From assembly GCA_964588335.1 (NCBI GenBank), contig CAZPOV010000015.1, positions 1-64,000 of the forward strand: DNA of 64,000 nt, read 5' to 3'. The notes below the pieces were generated by a model. It ran no database searches and was not told the DNA's origin. It was given only the letters and a program-made list of their open reading frames with translations. This DNA comes from JAGQZY01 sp964588335 (GTDB lineage: Bacteria > Bdellovibrionota > Bdellovibrionia > Bdellovibrionales > JAGQZY01). This document shows positions 33,290 to 42,035 of the stretch, in pieces. The translations under genes were made by a program, and so were the position numbers. Every line of letters begins with the position of its first letter. The stretch's first letter is position 1.

Positions 33290-34450
33290 TTAAAAACCGA
33301 TCTGAGCTTGTAGGCTGCGTGAGTCCAGCTTTTTCAGGCGAGCTTGCGGATAATAGTGCTGCAAAATCGTGCGATAACCCTTGCCTTTGCGCGCCCAGCG
33401 CTGAGCTCCCCATTGACACATGCCTACACCGTGCCCGAAGCCTCGCCCCGAAAAAACCACCTTATCCCAACTCTCTTTGACCTCAAACTGGGTGCTTTTT
33501 AGACGCCCAAACCCCAAAAGTCGGCGAAAATCATTGGCACGGATTCGTTTTAAAATATTGTTGGAAAATAGGAAGTCCACAATGTGAGCACGACTCTGCT
33601 TATGAATTCGAGGCAAAATCGACACCAACTGCACTCCCGCTGGCAGATAGAAGGCTTTGTGCAGTAAACCCAACAATTGTTGCTTGTCGATCCCGTAGGA
33701 CCAATTGTTCTTGCTGGCGGTTTTACAATAAGGGTCTTTCACCGCCTGATTCATTGACGAGGGCTTACGCCACACCATTTCCTCTGAAGAGGTATGCCCT
33801 CCACAATCACTGTGAAAATAAGCCGGAAAAATTTGTCCTTTGTTCTTTGAAACCAAGACCATACCGTGGGTTTGATTGACGGCGGTCATAATGCTTTGAT
33901 GTTTTTTGGCGTCCATTTTAAAAACCTGATCCATGATGTCAGACCGCACATCATAGTGGAGCTTTAAGCGCTCCATTTTTTTGAAAAGAAAATAGGTTCT
34001 TGAGGCCACCGCCTGGGCTTTCAAAGACTCCAGTGGCCAACTTGATGGAACTTCGGCCGTCATCACTCCATATAAATACTGATCGACCGGAAAGTGCGCC
34101 ACCCAATCGGTTTTCTTGCCCTGAAAAATCAACTCCAAATGTTGTATGGGTTTGCTATCCACCGAGAAGTTTCCAGTGAATCGAAAATGCTGGCCTCGCA
34201 TGCGATATTTTTTCTGGGTCTTTAGGTTCAGGACAACCAACGCCGTCCCCTCCCGCTGCAGCTGCCACTGACCATGGGGAAGCTTAAAGGTTCGGCCTCG
34301 GCATCCTTGTTTTGGGGCCTTCAAACAATGCAAGTGGAAGTCTCCGGTCACTGCTTTTTTTAAAGTGTCTTCATCAATAAGAACACGAGCTTCTAAAGCC
34401 GCAGCCGATCCACAATACAAAACAATGATGAAGCCTAACCAGGTTCTCAC
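33290..34450 (-). CDS. SpoIID/LytB-domain protein
   Basis: A 386-residue exported protein. The start is placed at GTG 34450 (TTG 34453 is equivalent), because AAGGAGGGG lies just upstream and the signal peptide (VRTWLGFIIVLYCGSAAA) follows. The SpoIID domain shows 'YLYGVMTAEVPSSWPLESLKAQAVASRTYFL' and, at the end, 'GRGFGHGVGMCQWGAQRWA'. SpoIID-type enzymes are lytic transglycosylases acting on denuded glycan strands; family members in non-sporing bacteria probably remodel cell walls. A wall-modifying role in this organism is inferred. Confidence 0.9.
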   Translation of the reverse strand: MRTWLGFIIVLYCGSAAALEARVLIDEDTLKKAVTGDFHLHCLKAPKQGCRGRTFKLPHGQWQLQREGTALVVLNLKTQKKYRMRGQHFRFTGNFSVDSKPIQHLELIFQGKKTDWVAHFPVDQYLYGVMTAEVPSSWPLESLKAQAVASRTYFLFKKMERLKLHYDVRSDIMDQVFKMDAKKHQSIMTAVNQTHGMVLVSKNKGQIFPAYFHSDCGGHTSSEEMVWRKPSSMNQAVKDPYCKTASKNNWSYGIDKQQLLGLLHKAFYLPAGVQLVSILPRIHKQSRAHIVDFLFSNNILKRIRANDFRRLLGFGRLKSTQFEVKESWDKVVFSGRGFGHGVGMCQWGAQRWARKGKGYRTILQHYYPQARLKKLDSRSLQAQIGF

Positions 34451-34794
34451 CAAAGACGCCCCTCCTTGGGTTAACCTTTTAAGGATACCAAAAAGGCAGC
34501 CATTTTCCACAACCGAACCCAGATTTTTAACGGAACCCAACTGTTTACGGCCACCCAGACCTGAGTCCAGGTTTTTTTAACCAATATCATCTGAACAGCT
34601 TGAGCTTACAGTCTTTTAAAAGGATTGAGACAAGTCGGCGAAGTTTTTCGCAGAACTTGCAAATGATTGATTCCAGTGAACGCTCCGTCAAATCCGCATT
34701 GGATTCTTTTGACGTTTGTGTCACCGCATCTTTTATAAAGAAGCCCTCAACAGCTTTGGCAATTTCGTGAGGGCTGTGGGTTTTTCTATTCTTT
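34451..34794. other. Intergenic region, no convincing gene
   Basis: Between the SpoIID gene and slipin. An open frame at 34587-34823 (minus, 78 codons) has only a TTG start, no ribosome site and overlaps slipin, so I do not call it. On the minus strand AGCCCTCA and TGAGGGCT (34742-34775, 18-base loop) form an 8-bp hairpin about 20 bases after the slipin stop, followed by a moderately U-rich tail, possibly its terminator. Confidence 0.4.
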
Positions 34795-35544
34795 TTAAAT
34801 TTTTGTGTCGAAGATTCGACCAATCGTTTCTAACGGCAAAGGGAAAACAATGGTGTTGGTTCCCTCGTCTGCAATTTCAGTGAGCGTTTGCAGATAAGCC
34901 AATTGCACCGAGGTCGGCGATTGCGACAGCATTTCGGCCGCCTGTTTTAACTTTTCTGAACGTTGCAACTCCCCTTCGGCGCTGATCACTTTCGCTCGTC
35001 GCTCCCTTTCAGCCTCCGCCTGGCGCGCCATGGCTCTTTGCATTTCTTTGGGAAGGTCGATGTGTTTCACTTCCACGGTTGTCACCTTAATTCCCCAAGG
35101 CTCAGTGGCTTCGTCCAAAATGATTTGCAATCTTTGGTTGATTTTGTCTCGCTGAGATAAAATATCATCCATTTGAAACTGCCCCATGATCGAACGTAAG
35201 GTGGTTTGGGTCAGCTGGCTGGCGGCAAAGTAGTAGTCTTCAATTTTTGTAATCGCTGCTTCCGGATCGGTCACCCGAAAGTAAACCACAGCATTCACTT
35301 TCATACTGACGTTGTCCAAAGTGATAACATCCTGTGGCTGGATATCCATGGTCACTGTTCTGGTATCAACTCGAATAATTTTCTCAACAAACGGAACCAA
35401 TAGGATCAATCCAGGGCCCCGCACGCCCACACAATTACCCAGGCGAAGAACCACACCGCGCTCCCATTCCGACAAAATCTTTACCGATGAGGCTAAAATC
35501 ACCAAGGCGAAAAAACCTAAAAATATTAAACCTGATACACCCAT
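34795..35544 (-). CDS. Slipin (SPFH/stomatin-family membrane protein)
   Basis: A 249-residue protein: N-terminal membrane hairpin (residues 3-22), SPFH domain ('SEWERGVVLRLGN', 'GLILLVPFVEKIIRVDTRT'), then a coiled coil and 'NTIVFPLPLETIGRIF', a slipin end signature. Start ATG 35544, two bases after the nfeD stop, with AAGGAG in range. Slipins scaffold membrane microdomains and pair with NfeD proteases, which in archaeal homologues cleave the slipin C terminus. The pair here forms one operon. Confidence 0.92.
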   Translation of the reverse strand: MGVSGLIFLGFFALVILASSVKILSEWERGVVLRLGNCVGVRGPGLILLVPFVEKIIRVDTRTVTMDIQPQDVITLDNVSMKVNAVVYFRVTDPEAAITKIEDYYFAASQLTQTTLRSIMGQFQMDDILSQRDKINQRLQIILDEATEPWGIKVTTVEVKHIDLPKEMQRAMARQAEAERERRAKVISAEGELQRSEKLKQAAEMLSQSPTSVQLAYLQTLTEIADEGTNTIVFPLPLETIGRIFDTKI

Positions 35545-35546
35545 AA

Positions 35547-36824
35547 TCAATTGCTCCTTTTTCTTTCAACAAATAATGTCAGACCCTTCACCTCAGTGAT
35601 GACAGCCGGATCATCAGGTTCTAAAACCTGGTTGGACTTTATTTTCCACAGCTCCCCTTGGAACTGGGCCAAACCTCTTTTTTTAATAGGATCAAACTTT
35701 TTTATCTTAATGGTTTGCCCTTCCATCTTCTCTCTTTCTCGATTGAGAACGCCTCGCTTTTCGGCGGTGACAGCCAAGTAAGCCAGCATCGCCATTAATG
35801 AAAACAGTGCCAGTGACGTCGTCACCAAAAGATCGGTCGGCAATTGATATCCTGACTTTTCATCAAAGAGAAGAAGGGAGCCAACAACGAAAGACACCAG
35901 TCCTCCTAAGCCCAAGGCTCCAAAGCTTGGAACAAAGACCTCGGCAAACATAAAAGCCACTCCTAAGAACAAAAGCAGCACGCCACCCCAGGAGACATCA
36001 AGCAAATGAAAGTTCATTAGAGAGATAATCAGCCCCATGGCACCCACCACACCGGGAGCAAAAGTGCCCGGATGAGTCATCTCAAAATAAAGAAGACCGA
36101 GGCTGGCCATGAACAAGAGATAAGCCCATTGTGGGTTGGAAAAAATCTGTAGCAACGTATGACGTAACCCCGGTGCAAACACCTCCACAGGCCCGGTCAC
36201 CACCGCCACTGTCTGATCCGATTCCATGCGAACTTTCTTGCCCTCAGCAAACTTTAAAAACGCATCCAAGTCGGAGGCGACCACGTCGATAGCTCCCTCG
36301 CTTAATGCATCTTGGGCCGATAAAGCCCGAGCATCGTCAACAATTTCTTTGGCGAACTTTTCGCTGCGGCCGCGGTAATGGGCGATACCTTCCACCCAAC
36401 TGCGGGTGTCCTCGAAAATTTTTTTGCGCAGGTCTTCCGGCATCTCTTGGCCGGTGCCAGTAACCGGAGATGCCGCTCCAATATTGGTGGCCGCCATGGC
36501 CCCGTTGACATGGCAAGCTTGCATAATGATGGCGCCAGCACTTCCGGCGTGGCCTCCGGTGGGATAAATCACACACAAATAAGGAATCGGTGAATTCATA
36601 ATCAGTTCAACTATCTTACGAGTCGACTGCAAGCTGCCACCTGGGGTGTTGATTCTTGCCATGATCGAATGACAACCACGCTCTTGCGCTGCTTCAGCCG
36701 CCCGCTCCATGTAATCGAAGGTGGCGGGGCCTATGGTATCGCGCAATTCAATAGAGAGGGTGCAATCGGCCCGCCCTGTAATTGCAAAAAGCGACACAAA
36801 AAGTAGGATCAACGAAAACTTCAT
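35547..36824 (-). CDS. NfeD-family membrane serine protease (long form)
   Basis: A 425-residue protein. Start ATG 36824 overlaps the upstream stop by one base. A signal peptide is followed by a ClpP/crotonase-like protease domain with the nucleophile Ser95 in GGHAGSAGA and substrate-binding 'RINTPGGSL'. Next come four membrane helices (about 230-345) and a C-terminal OB-fold NfeD domain. Long NfeD proteins cleave slipin and act in membrane quality control. It is followed two bases later by slipin, the usual partner order. Confidence 0.92.
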   Translation of the reverse strand: MKFSLILLFVSLFAITGRADCTLSIELRDTIGPATFDYMERAAEAAQERGCHSIMARINTPGGSLQSTRKIVELIMNSPIPYLCVIYPTGGHAGSAGAIIMQACHVNGAMAATNIGAASPVTGTGQEMPEDLRKKIFEDTRSWVEGIAHYRGRSEKFAKEIVDDARALSAQDALSEGAIDVVASDLDAFLKFAEGKKVRMESDQTVAVVTGPVEVFAPGLRHTLLQIFSNPQWAYLLFMASLGLLYFEMTHPGTFAPGVVGAMGLIISLMNFHLLDVSWGGVLLLFLGVAFMFAEVFVPSFGALGLGGLVSFVVGSLLLFDEKSGYQLPTDLLVTTSLALFSLMAMLAYLAVTAEKRGVLNREREKMEGQTIKIKKFDPIKKRGLAQFQGELWKIKSNQVLEPDDPAVITEVKGLTLFVERKRSN

Positions 36825-37234
36825 CACAATCCCGCAAAAAGTTTGAGGTGCGACCATGTTTCTTTCTTCAAAGACGGATTAGCAATCAAGTCTTCAAGGC
36901 TGTGGGTTTTAACCACTTGGTGCCCTGCCCAATGCATGGCTTCTCCAAAACGACCGGGACAACGGTTGCCAAAGAAAACAATTTTATGACGGGCTTGAGC
37001 GTCTTCAAAATAATCTAAGGTTCGGGCTTCAGCACTCAATAGAGTCACACTGTCTGGCTGGTAATTGAGGGCCGCAACCATTTTTCCCAGCATGGTGGCA
37101 GCCTCATCGGACAGCTCGCTTTGGTAAACAAAGACCTTGGTTGTTGGAATAGAAAGACTGTTCACATGCCCCTGGGGCTGAACCATCCAAGGCGACTGCA
37201 AACATTGTTCTGTGAATTCGCTCCAAAAGTCCAT
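36824..37234 (-). CDS. HolD/uracil-DNA-glycosylase-fold-like small protein (tentative)
   Basis: A 136-residue cytoplasmic protein. The start is taken at ATG 37234; TTG 37261 is possible and neither has a strong ribosome site. The pattern 'IPTTKVFVYQSELSDEAATMLGKMVAAL' and the end 'KTHSLEDLIANPSLKKETWSHL' recall the DNA polymerase III psi subunit (HolD) and the C terminus of type-4 uracil-DNA glycosylases, which share a fold. No catalytic glycosylase motif is visible. The TGATG overlap with nfeD couples them, an odd partner for a polymerase subunit. The call is by eye only. Confidence 0.4.
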   Translation of the reverse strand: MDFWSEFTEQCLQSPWMVQPQGHVNSLSIPTTKVFVYQSELSDEAATMLGKMVAALNYQPDSVTLLSAEARTLDYFEDAQARHKIVFFGNRCPGRFGEAMHWAGHQVVKTHSLEDLIANPSLKKETWSHLKLFAGL

Positions 37235-37435
37235 ACCATGTTCTAGTCGATCGCTAGGCAAAAGGCTAGGTCAGACGCAAATTGCCGCAATTGGTTGGCC
37301 CCATGAGCAAAACTTTCCCCGTCAATCAGGCCATATCTCAAAGAACTCACCTCAAAACCCTTAAGATCGTCTCCGAGCCTCCGATGAAAACTGTGTAACA
37401 AAAAGAGACCATTGTTTCTCAGGAGTTTATTCAAA

Positions 37436-37636
37436 ATGGAAACTGAAAAGAAAAGCACAACTCGATTGACTCCCCACCAAGAAGACTACATTGAGGTTGA
37501 AAACCATTGCTGCCTCTGCGGGACCCCTCTCGAGTTTGAACACAACTACGATGAAACCGCCATCAAACTAAAAGAAAAAGCTCACTGTCCTTGTTGTAAA
37601 ATTCAACTTAAGGAAAAAGAATTTCTGATTCACTAA
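37436..37636 (+). CDS. Small zinc-ribbon protein
   Basis: A 66-residue protein, ATG 37436 with CAGGAG ten bases upstream. Two Cys pairs, CCLCG (about residues 24-28) and CPCC (about 50-53), are set apart by an acidic stretch and fit a zinc ribbon. The rest is charged and Lys-rich. No family recognised; such proteins often bind nucleic acid or act as adaptors. It converges with the barrel gene at 37650. Confidence 0.7.
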   Translation: METEKKSTTRLTPHQEDYIEVENHCCLCGTPLEFEHNYDETAIKLKEKAHCPCCKIQLKEKEFLIH

Positions 37637-37649
37637 CTTCTCTTAACTT

Positions 37650-38906
37650 TTAGAAGTCAGCAATCACTCGAGCGTCAATAGTCAACAAAGCCAAAGACAG
37701 ATCCACCTCGTACTCGCGAGTTGGACTGGTGTTCCCGTACTTCACACTCATTGAATAATATTGCATCTGCCCGAACACTCCAAAAGCTAAGCCTTGGGTG
37801 ATCTTTTTCTTCACTCCCCCACCAAATTCAAACATCAATGGGAAACTGGTGTTCATGTCAAAAGCATCCCCGGTTGAGATCGGATAAAGATAACGGGCGT
37901 ACATTTCGTAACCCATCGCCTCTGGACGATCGGCTTTTTTGTCATAAAAAACACCGATATGAAGATTGTAAACACTGTTGTCAAAATAAGAGTAATTGGC
38001 AAAATCAGGACGCTCCCTAAAGAATGGCACCTGTTGTAACTGAAAACCCAAATCCAGCCCCAGTCGCCCCTTTTTGATTTTTAACTGGTCCATAAACCAA
38101 ACTCCAGCAGCCTGAACACCCAACCAGCTAAAGTCTTTACCAGTCACGTCGGCACTACCACCGGTGATGTCATCGGTTGAACCCGAGGTGCTGCGAATCG
38201 CTGCTTTTAAAAGAATCTTATCGGAGTACTCCCAGTCAGCCCCGATTCGAAACGTCGGCAGCACCAAGGTACCGTCGGAGGCGCTGACGTTAACAATACC
38301 TGTTGAATCAATAGAGGTTCGAAAATAGCTAAACCCAAGGCCCGCCCAAGCTTCAAGCTTTGAGTTATCATACCCCTCTTTACCGCCGCGATCTTGTATG
38401 ATCATGCCTTTGTCATTTTTCCGTGAATAATAATTGTCGTCCTGATCCAAACGACTTATTTTTTCGTCGGTGGCCCGAAAGCTGGCCTCTGTCGCCCTGA
38501 AGTCATCAGCAAAACCACCACCTGGCACCCGATAATTAATATTGGTCAAAAGCCATTTGCTGTTGGCTTTGACCTGCACCGGAATTTCGATAGCCGTGGT
38601 GGGCAGATAAAGCTGAAAACTGAATTCGCCTTTGCCATCGGCGGTCATAGGAAATTGGACGCGGTCCTTCTGAGGTATTTCCACCCAACGACTTTGCCCC
38701 GAATCAAGATACAATTTGATTTTATTGCTGCGTATGCGAACCACGGCATTGGGTTTGGTTTTTCCCGCAAATCGAACAATCTTCCGATGCGCTTTTCTGA
38801 GCCTGACTTTTAAAACTTGTGGCTCTTTCCAGCGGACCTGTGCCATCACAGGAGCCGAAAACATGAGGATGATAAGGAAGTAAACAAATCGTGTTGCGAA
38901 TTTCAT
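37650..38906 (-). CDS. Outer-membrane beta-barrel-like protein
   Basis: A 418-residue exported protein; start ATG 38906 with AAGGGG upstream and signal peptide ending VMA/QVRW. Residues 25-130 form a beta-sandwich-like domain (KVRLRKAHRKIVRFAGKT, Ig-like pattern). Residues ~190-418 are amphipathic strands rich in Tyr/Phe/Gly, ending in IADF with C-terminal Phe, the BAM signal. Probably a 12-16 strand barrel with a periplasmic domain. Function unknown. Confidence 0.75.
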   Translation of the reverse strand: MKFATRFVYFLIILMFSAPVMAQVRWKEPQVLKVRLRKAHRKIVRFAGKTKPNAVVRIRSNKIKLYLDSGQSRWVEIPQKDRVQFPMTADGKGEFSFQLYLPTTAIEIPVQVKANSKWLLTNINYRVPGGGFADDFRATEASFRATDEKISRLDQDDNYYSRKNDKGMIIQDRGGKEGYDNSKLEAWAGLGFSYFRTSIDSTGIVNVSASDGTLVLPTFRIGADWEYSDKILLKAAIRSTSGSTDDITGGSADVTGKDFSWLGVQAAGVWFMDQLKIKKGRLGLDLGFQLQQVPFFRERPDFANYSYFDNSVYNLHIGVFYDKKADRPEAMGYEMYARYLYPISTGDAFDMNTSFPLMFEFGGGVKKKITQGLAFGVFGQMQYYSMSVKYGNTSPTREYEVDLSLALLTIDARVIADF

Positions 38907-38993
38907 GCTGAAGCCCCTTACTGACAGTTCTAGTTGTTTTATTTTGTCTAAAACCCGGACAGGGTTCAAGAACGGGGGGCTTGTTGCTCTGCG

Positions 38994-39713
38994 CTATTCG
39001 CGAAACAGGGTGGCTTCCAGATGATTTTCTAAGGAATCGGCAAGGTCGGAAAAGAAATCATAGCCCGTCAGATCCTCAACATCGTCAACCGGCACCAAAA
39101 AATCACTGTAATAGGTGCCTTTTTCATAGCTGCGATTTTCGATTAAAAAAGCCTTCATTATCCGAGCCGCTGGAAAGTACATGACCTTGAAGTAAACCTC
39201 CGGGATACTGACTCCCGACGGCAACATCGGCAGACCGGGATTAAGAAGCCCGCCTGTGACCACATAGGCCTCACCGTGCTGTCGTACCAGTGAGCGCACC
39301 CGTCTTTCGATCGACGCCCATATATAACGATTAAAGCCCGGTCGTTGTGGCGACATGTTGGTCATAAAAAAAGTTTCACTCATGGCCCGGTAATTCAATT
39401 TCATATCCGCGGCTGGCAACAAGTGCCCCCGGTCGAAGCCCGAACCTCGATAGTCGGTTGCAAAAACCGGGTCTTCAATATTGGGGTCCATTCGATAGTC
39501 GTTGGTGCGCTTTTGTTTGCCATTGATGGATTGTTGAGTCAGGTGATATTGCACCCAGCGGGCTTGGCGATGGTGACTGTCGTAGCAAATTTTATAATAA
39601 GTGTATTCGACAACCTGAGGACAATAACCCTGGGGAAGGTGCGATCCGCTCTGAGCCGAGGCCATGACGGCAACCCAGAAACACATGAAACCAAATAAGA
39701 GCGGCTTCTGCAT
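38994..39713 (-). CDS. Secreted DNA/RNA non-specific endonuclease (NUC1 family)
   Basis: A 239-residue exported protein; start ATG 39713 follows AAGGAGGG and begins the signal peptide (to ASAQS). The beta-beta-alpha-metal nuclease motif DRGHLLPAADM (Asp94-His97, general base His97) is present, followed by 'FFMTNMSPQRPGFNR' with the metal-binding Asn. Family members (Serratia nuclease, EndoG) hydrolyse DNA and RNA with Mg2+. Export suggests extracellular or prey nucleic-acid digestion, which is inference. No inhibitor gene is adjacent. Confidence 0.92.
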   Translation of the reverse strand: MQKPLLFGFMCFWVAVMASAQSGSHLPQGYCPQVVEYTYYKICYDSHHRQARWVQYHLTQQSINGKQKRTNDYRMDPNIEDPVFATDYRGSGFDRGHLLPAADMKLNYRAMSETFFMTNMSPQRPGFNRYIWASIERRVRSLVRQHGEAYVVTGGLLNPGLPMLPSGVSIPEVYFKVMYFPAARIMKAFLIENRSYEKGTYYSDFLVPVDDVEDLTGYDFFSDLADSLENHLEATLFRE

Positions 39714-39850
39714 AAATCCCTCCTTGGACCTATAGTCTGGTTTTATCACGACTTGAGTCCCTGGCCCTAGATTTGAATGATATTCAGACATAGGTCTGTA
39801 CCAACTCTGAAGTTGTTGAGTTCGCCAATAGAAATTCCGATACCAAGTCT

Positions 39851-40804
39851 ATGAATTGGAGCCGTGTTTTAATCTTTTGTTTTGTGTTTTCAACATCGTC
39901 GGCTCAAGCCAATGGACCTCACGATTTTGATTTTCAAAGTTTGAAAAACTGTTTTTTGCAGACCAATAGCAATCACCCGGAACGCAATCATCCGGATGTA
40001 CAATCACACTCTCGTTTTGTTTCGACATTAATCGATGAAAGCTCACTGGACATTGGCACGCAGTACAATCATCAACTGAATGCCCTCATGTTTAGTGAAA
40101 CCCAGGCCTCACAAACTCTAGTGCATGTGATTCAAGATGTGGGCGGCCCCGGTGACAATGGCGGCGCTCTTTTTCAAAGTTTAAGCAATCGCTTGAATCG
40201 CCGCACTCCCAATATTAGAGAAACTTTTGTTTTTAACAATTCGCAACTCGCCTCTCGTTGTGACTCTCGCCAACCCCAAAATGTCATTCAGGTGGGAGGC
40301 ACCTGCACTTACACCACAGCTGAATCCGAGGGAAGTCAAGCCTGCCCGACTACGGCTGGTATTGGTTTTACCGTCAGTGCCAATGGACCGCAAAGTCTTT
40401 GCGGCGTCACTCACTCCTTCGGAGAACGTCGAGGTTTCAGTCAAAGACGGGATTTGCCTCTCAGTCAAACCCGAGACGTGGTTGAAAGAGCCCTGGTCGA
40501 TCGATTGAACTATCTGCAAACCATGGTGGCACAGCCGGGCACCCAATTGGACCAACAGAATATTATCAATGCTCTGTCGCCGGATGGCAGCTGTCACAAT
40601 GTGATATCTCCCACTCCCCCCGCTGTTAGTGCTTTGAGCTCAAGAATTCTTTGTCTTTTGCAGCCGCAAAATCGGCAAATATGCATTCAAGGCGATCCGG
40701 GACCGAGTCTGGATGGACCACAGAATGTCCACAGCCTAGGCAACGACTCGCAAGTCGCCCCTCCCGCTTTATTAGTTCCAACACGTTTTGAAATCGAACG
40801 CTGA
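39851..40804 (+). CDS. Secreted protein of unknown function
   Basis: A 317-residue exported protein (signal peptide MNWSRVLIFCFVFSTSSAQA). The mature part is rich in Asn, Gln, Ser and Pro, with about seven cysteines spread through it, suggesting a disulfide-stabilised extracellular domain. No catalytic motif seen; no family recognised. The following ~110 bases up to the RNA-like element at 40912 carry no gene. Confidence 0.72.
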   Translation: MNWSRVLIFCFVFSTSSAQANGPHDFDFQSLKNCFLQTNSNHPERNHPDVQSHSRFVSTLIDESSLDIGTQYNHQLNALMFSETQASQTLVHVIQDVGGPGDNGGALFQSLSNRLNRRTPNIRETFVFNNSQLASRCDSRQPQNVIQVGGTCTYTTAESEGSQACPTTAGIGFTVSANGPQSLCGVTHSFGERRGFSQRRDLPLSQTRDVVERALVDRLNYLQTMVAQPGTQLDQQNIINALSPDGSCHNVISPTPPAVSALSSRILCLLQPQNRQICIQGDPGPSLDGPQNVHSLGNDSQVAPPALLVPTRFEIER

Positions 40805-40911
40805 GACTTCCTGACTCCATTGGGGTTTCATTCAAATGTTTAGAGAATTAAAAAATTTAACAAATCTATGTTGATTTTTTTTGCATTGATTCTAGCTAGC
40901 TTCTTAAAGAC

Positions 40912-40998
40912 ACGTAAACCAGTGACCCCTGCAGTTTTGTCCCTGTAGGGGCGCCCTTTCTGTTCGGCCCTCGACAGCCCGATGTCGAGGGCCTTTTT
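40912..40998 (+). ncRNA. Candidate small RNA or 5'-leader attenuator
   Basis: Two hairpins in tandem. The first pairs CCCCTGCAG (40926-40934) with CTGTAGGGG (40943-40951), nine pairs with one G-U. The second is a perfect 11-bp terminator, GGCCCTCGACA / TGTCGAGGGCC (40966-40993), followed directly by five T. It ends 20 bases before the OB-fold gene at 41019, so it may be a free RNA or a leader that controls that gene. Promoter candidates around TTGATT 40871 are weak. It matches no riboswitch family known to me. Confidence 0.6.
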
Positions 40999-41018
40999 AT
41001 CAGATGAAGGAGATTTTT

Positions 41019-41639
41019 TTGAAACAATTCATGATCTTTTTATTTTTTGTCAGTGGTTTTACTGCATCGGCCCAACTCAACAAAAAGGAAGATGGTGAGT
41101 GGGTCACTCTGGTCGGCGAAGTCTTATCCACATCCCCACAGAGCTTTAAGATGAGCGACGGCGAAAACCGTTTGACTATTGAAGTGGACGATAAAAGTTT
41201 TGATCGCGATGCTCGTCGGCTGCGCATCGGTGACGACGTTATTGTTAAAGGCCGGGTCGACAAAAACAAATGGACCAAAAACACTGTTGAAGCCGCTGCT
41301 GTTTATGTTAACGAATTGAAGACCATCATTTATGCCAATCCCGCGGACGAAGAGGCGAATTACGCCATTGCCCCAATGCGCTTGTATGGTGACAGCACCC
41401 CTAAAAGCTCACGGGTGACTGTGACCGGCCGAGTGACTTACTTGGCTAAACCTTGGCTGACTGTCGACACCGGAAATAGGAAACTCAAAGTTCTTGCCAA
41501 GAAATTAGAAGGAAATGTTTTTGAAAATTCGGAGGGCACTCAACTTCAACTGGGTGATCGGGTTTTGGTTCAGGGCCAGGCCAGCGATTCATTTTATAAA
41601 AACCGTCATGTCGTCGCTGACTATATAGAAAAACAGTGA
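41019..41639 (+). CDS. Secreted protein with two OB-fold-like domains
   Basis: A 206-residue exported protein. The start is placed at TTG 41019, seven bases after AAGGAG (41007-41012), ahead of the signal peptide (KQFMIFLFFVSGFTASA). ATG 41004 would put the ribosome site inside the gene. Two beta-barrel modules follow: 'WVTLVGEV...LRIGDDVIVKGRVD' and 'RVTVTGRVTYLAKPWLTVD...LQLGDRVLVQGQA', resembling periplasmic OB-fold proteins of the YgiW/YdeI (BOF) type. The preceding terminator hairpin suggests leader control. Confidence 0.72.
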   Translation: MKQFMIFLFFVSGFTASAQLNKKEDGEWVTLVGEVLSTSPQSFKMSDGENRLTIEVDDKSFDRDARRLRIGDDVIVKGRVDKNKWTKNTVEAAAVYVNELKTIIYANPADEEANYAIAPMRLYGDSTPKSSRVTVTGRVTYLAKPWLTVDTGNRKLKVLAKKLEGNVFENSEGTQLQLGDRVLVQGQASDSFYKNRHVVADYIEKQ

Positions 41640-41655
41640 AACCAAATCCTCTCTA

Positions 41656-41901
41656 TCAGTTCTCTGAATCACTTTCGGTTTTGTCTTCTTTGTCCTCATC
41701 GTCTTCCCATCGTGGTTCGTAATCAACGTCATCACGATGGATTCCGTTCATTTCCATATCTCCACGAAAATAAGACGTCGATGGGCCGTCCTCGACTTCG
41801 GTTTCAGTTAAAAAACCAAAAGTCAGACTCCCTACGATAATGGCGCCAACCACGGCGGCAAAAAACCAAGGTTTAAAGAAAAAACGCTTTTCGGGCTTCA
41901 T
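41656..41901 (-). CDS. Small single-pass membrane protein with acidic tail
   Basis: An 81-residue protein; ATG 41901 follows AGGAGG by four bases. A basic N terminus (KPEKRFFFK) leads into a membrane helix (about residues 11-31), then a very acidic tail ending in Asp/Glu repeats. The tail would lie in the periplasm. No family recognised. The longer open frame to 42003 is not used because it lacks a ribosome site. Confidence 0.65.
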   Translation of the reverse strand: MKPEKRFFFKPWFFAAVVGAIIVGSLTFGFLTETEVEDGPSTSYFRGDMEMNGIHRDDVDYEPRWEDDEDKEDKTESDSEN

Positions 41902-42006
41902 ACATCCTCCTGTTAGGATTTCTCTATGGAAACACGAATGACTGAGGCTTACATAAGGGAATCGTCCAGAGTTTATTAAATTTCCTACAAATTTATCTTT
42001 CAAATT

Positions 42007-42020
42007 GAACTTGCAAGTTC
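42007..42020. promoter_or_regulatory. Perfect 14-bp palindrome GAACTTGCAAGTTC
   Basis: Lies 16 bases beyond the tolC-like stop and about 105 bases upstream of the small membrane protein gene. It looks like a dimeric repressor site for that gene; the protein that would bind it is unknown. Confidence 0.35.
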
Positions 42021-42035
42021 TTCAAAAACTAAAAC

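Noticed and set aside
34587..34823. Open frame of 78 codons on the minus strand after slipin
   Set aside because: TTG start inside slipin, no ribosome site, no recognisable domain, and it contains the hairpin that probably ends the slipin transcript.
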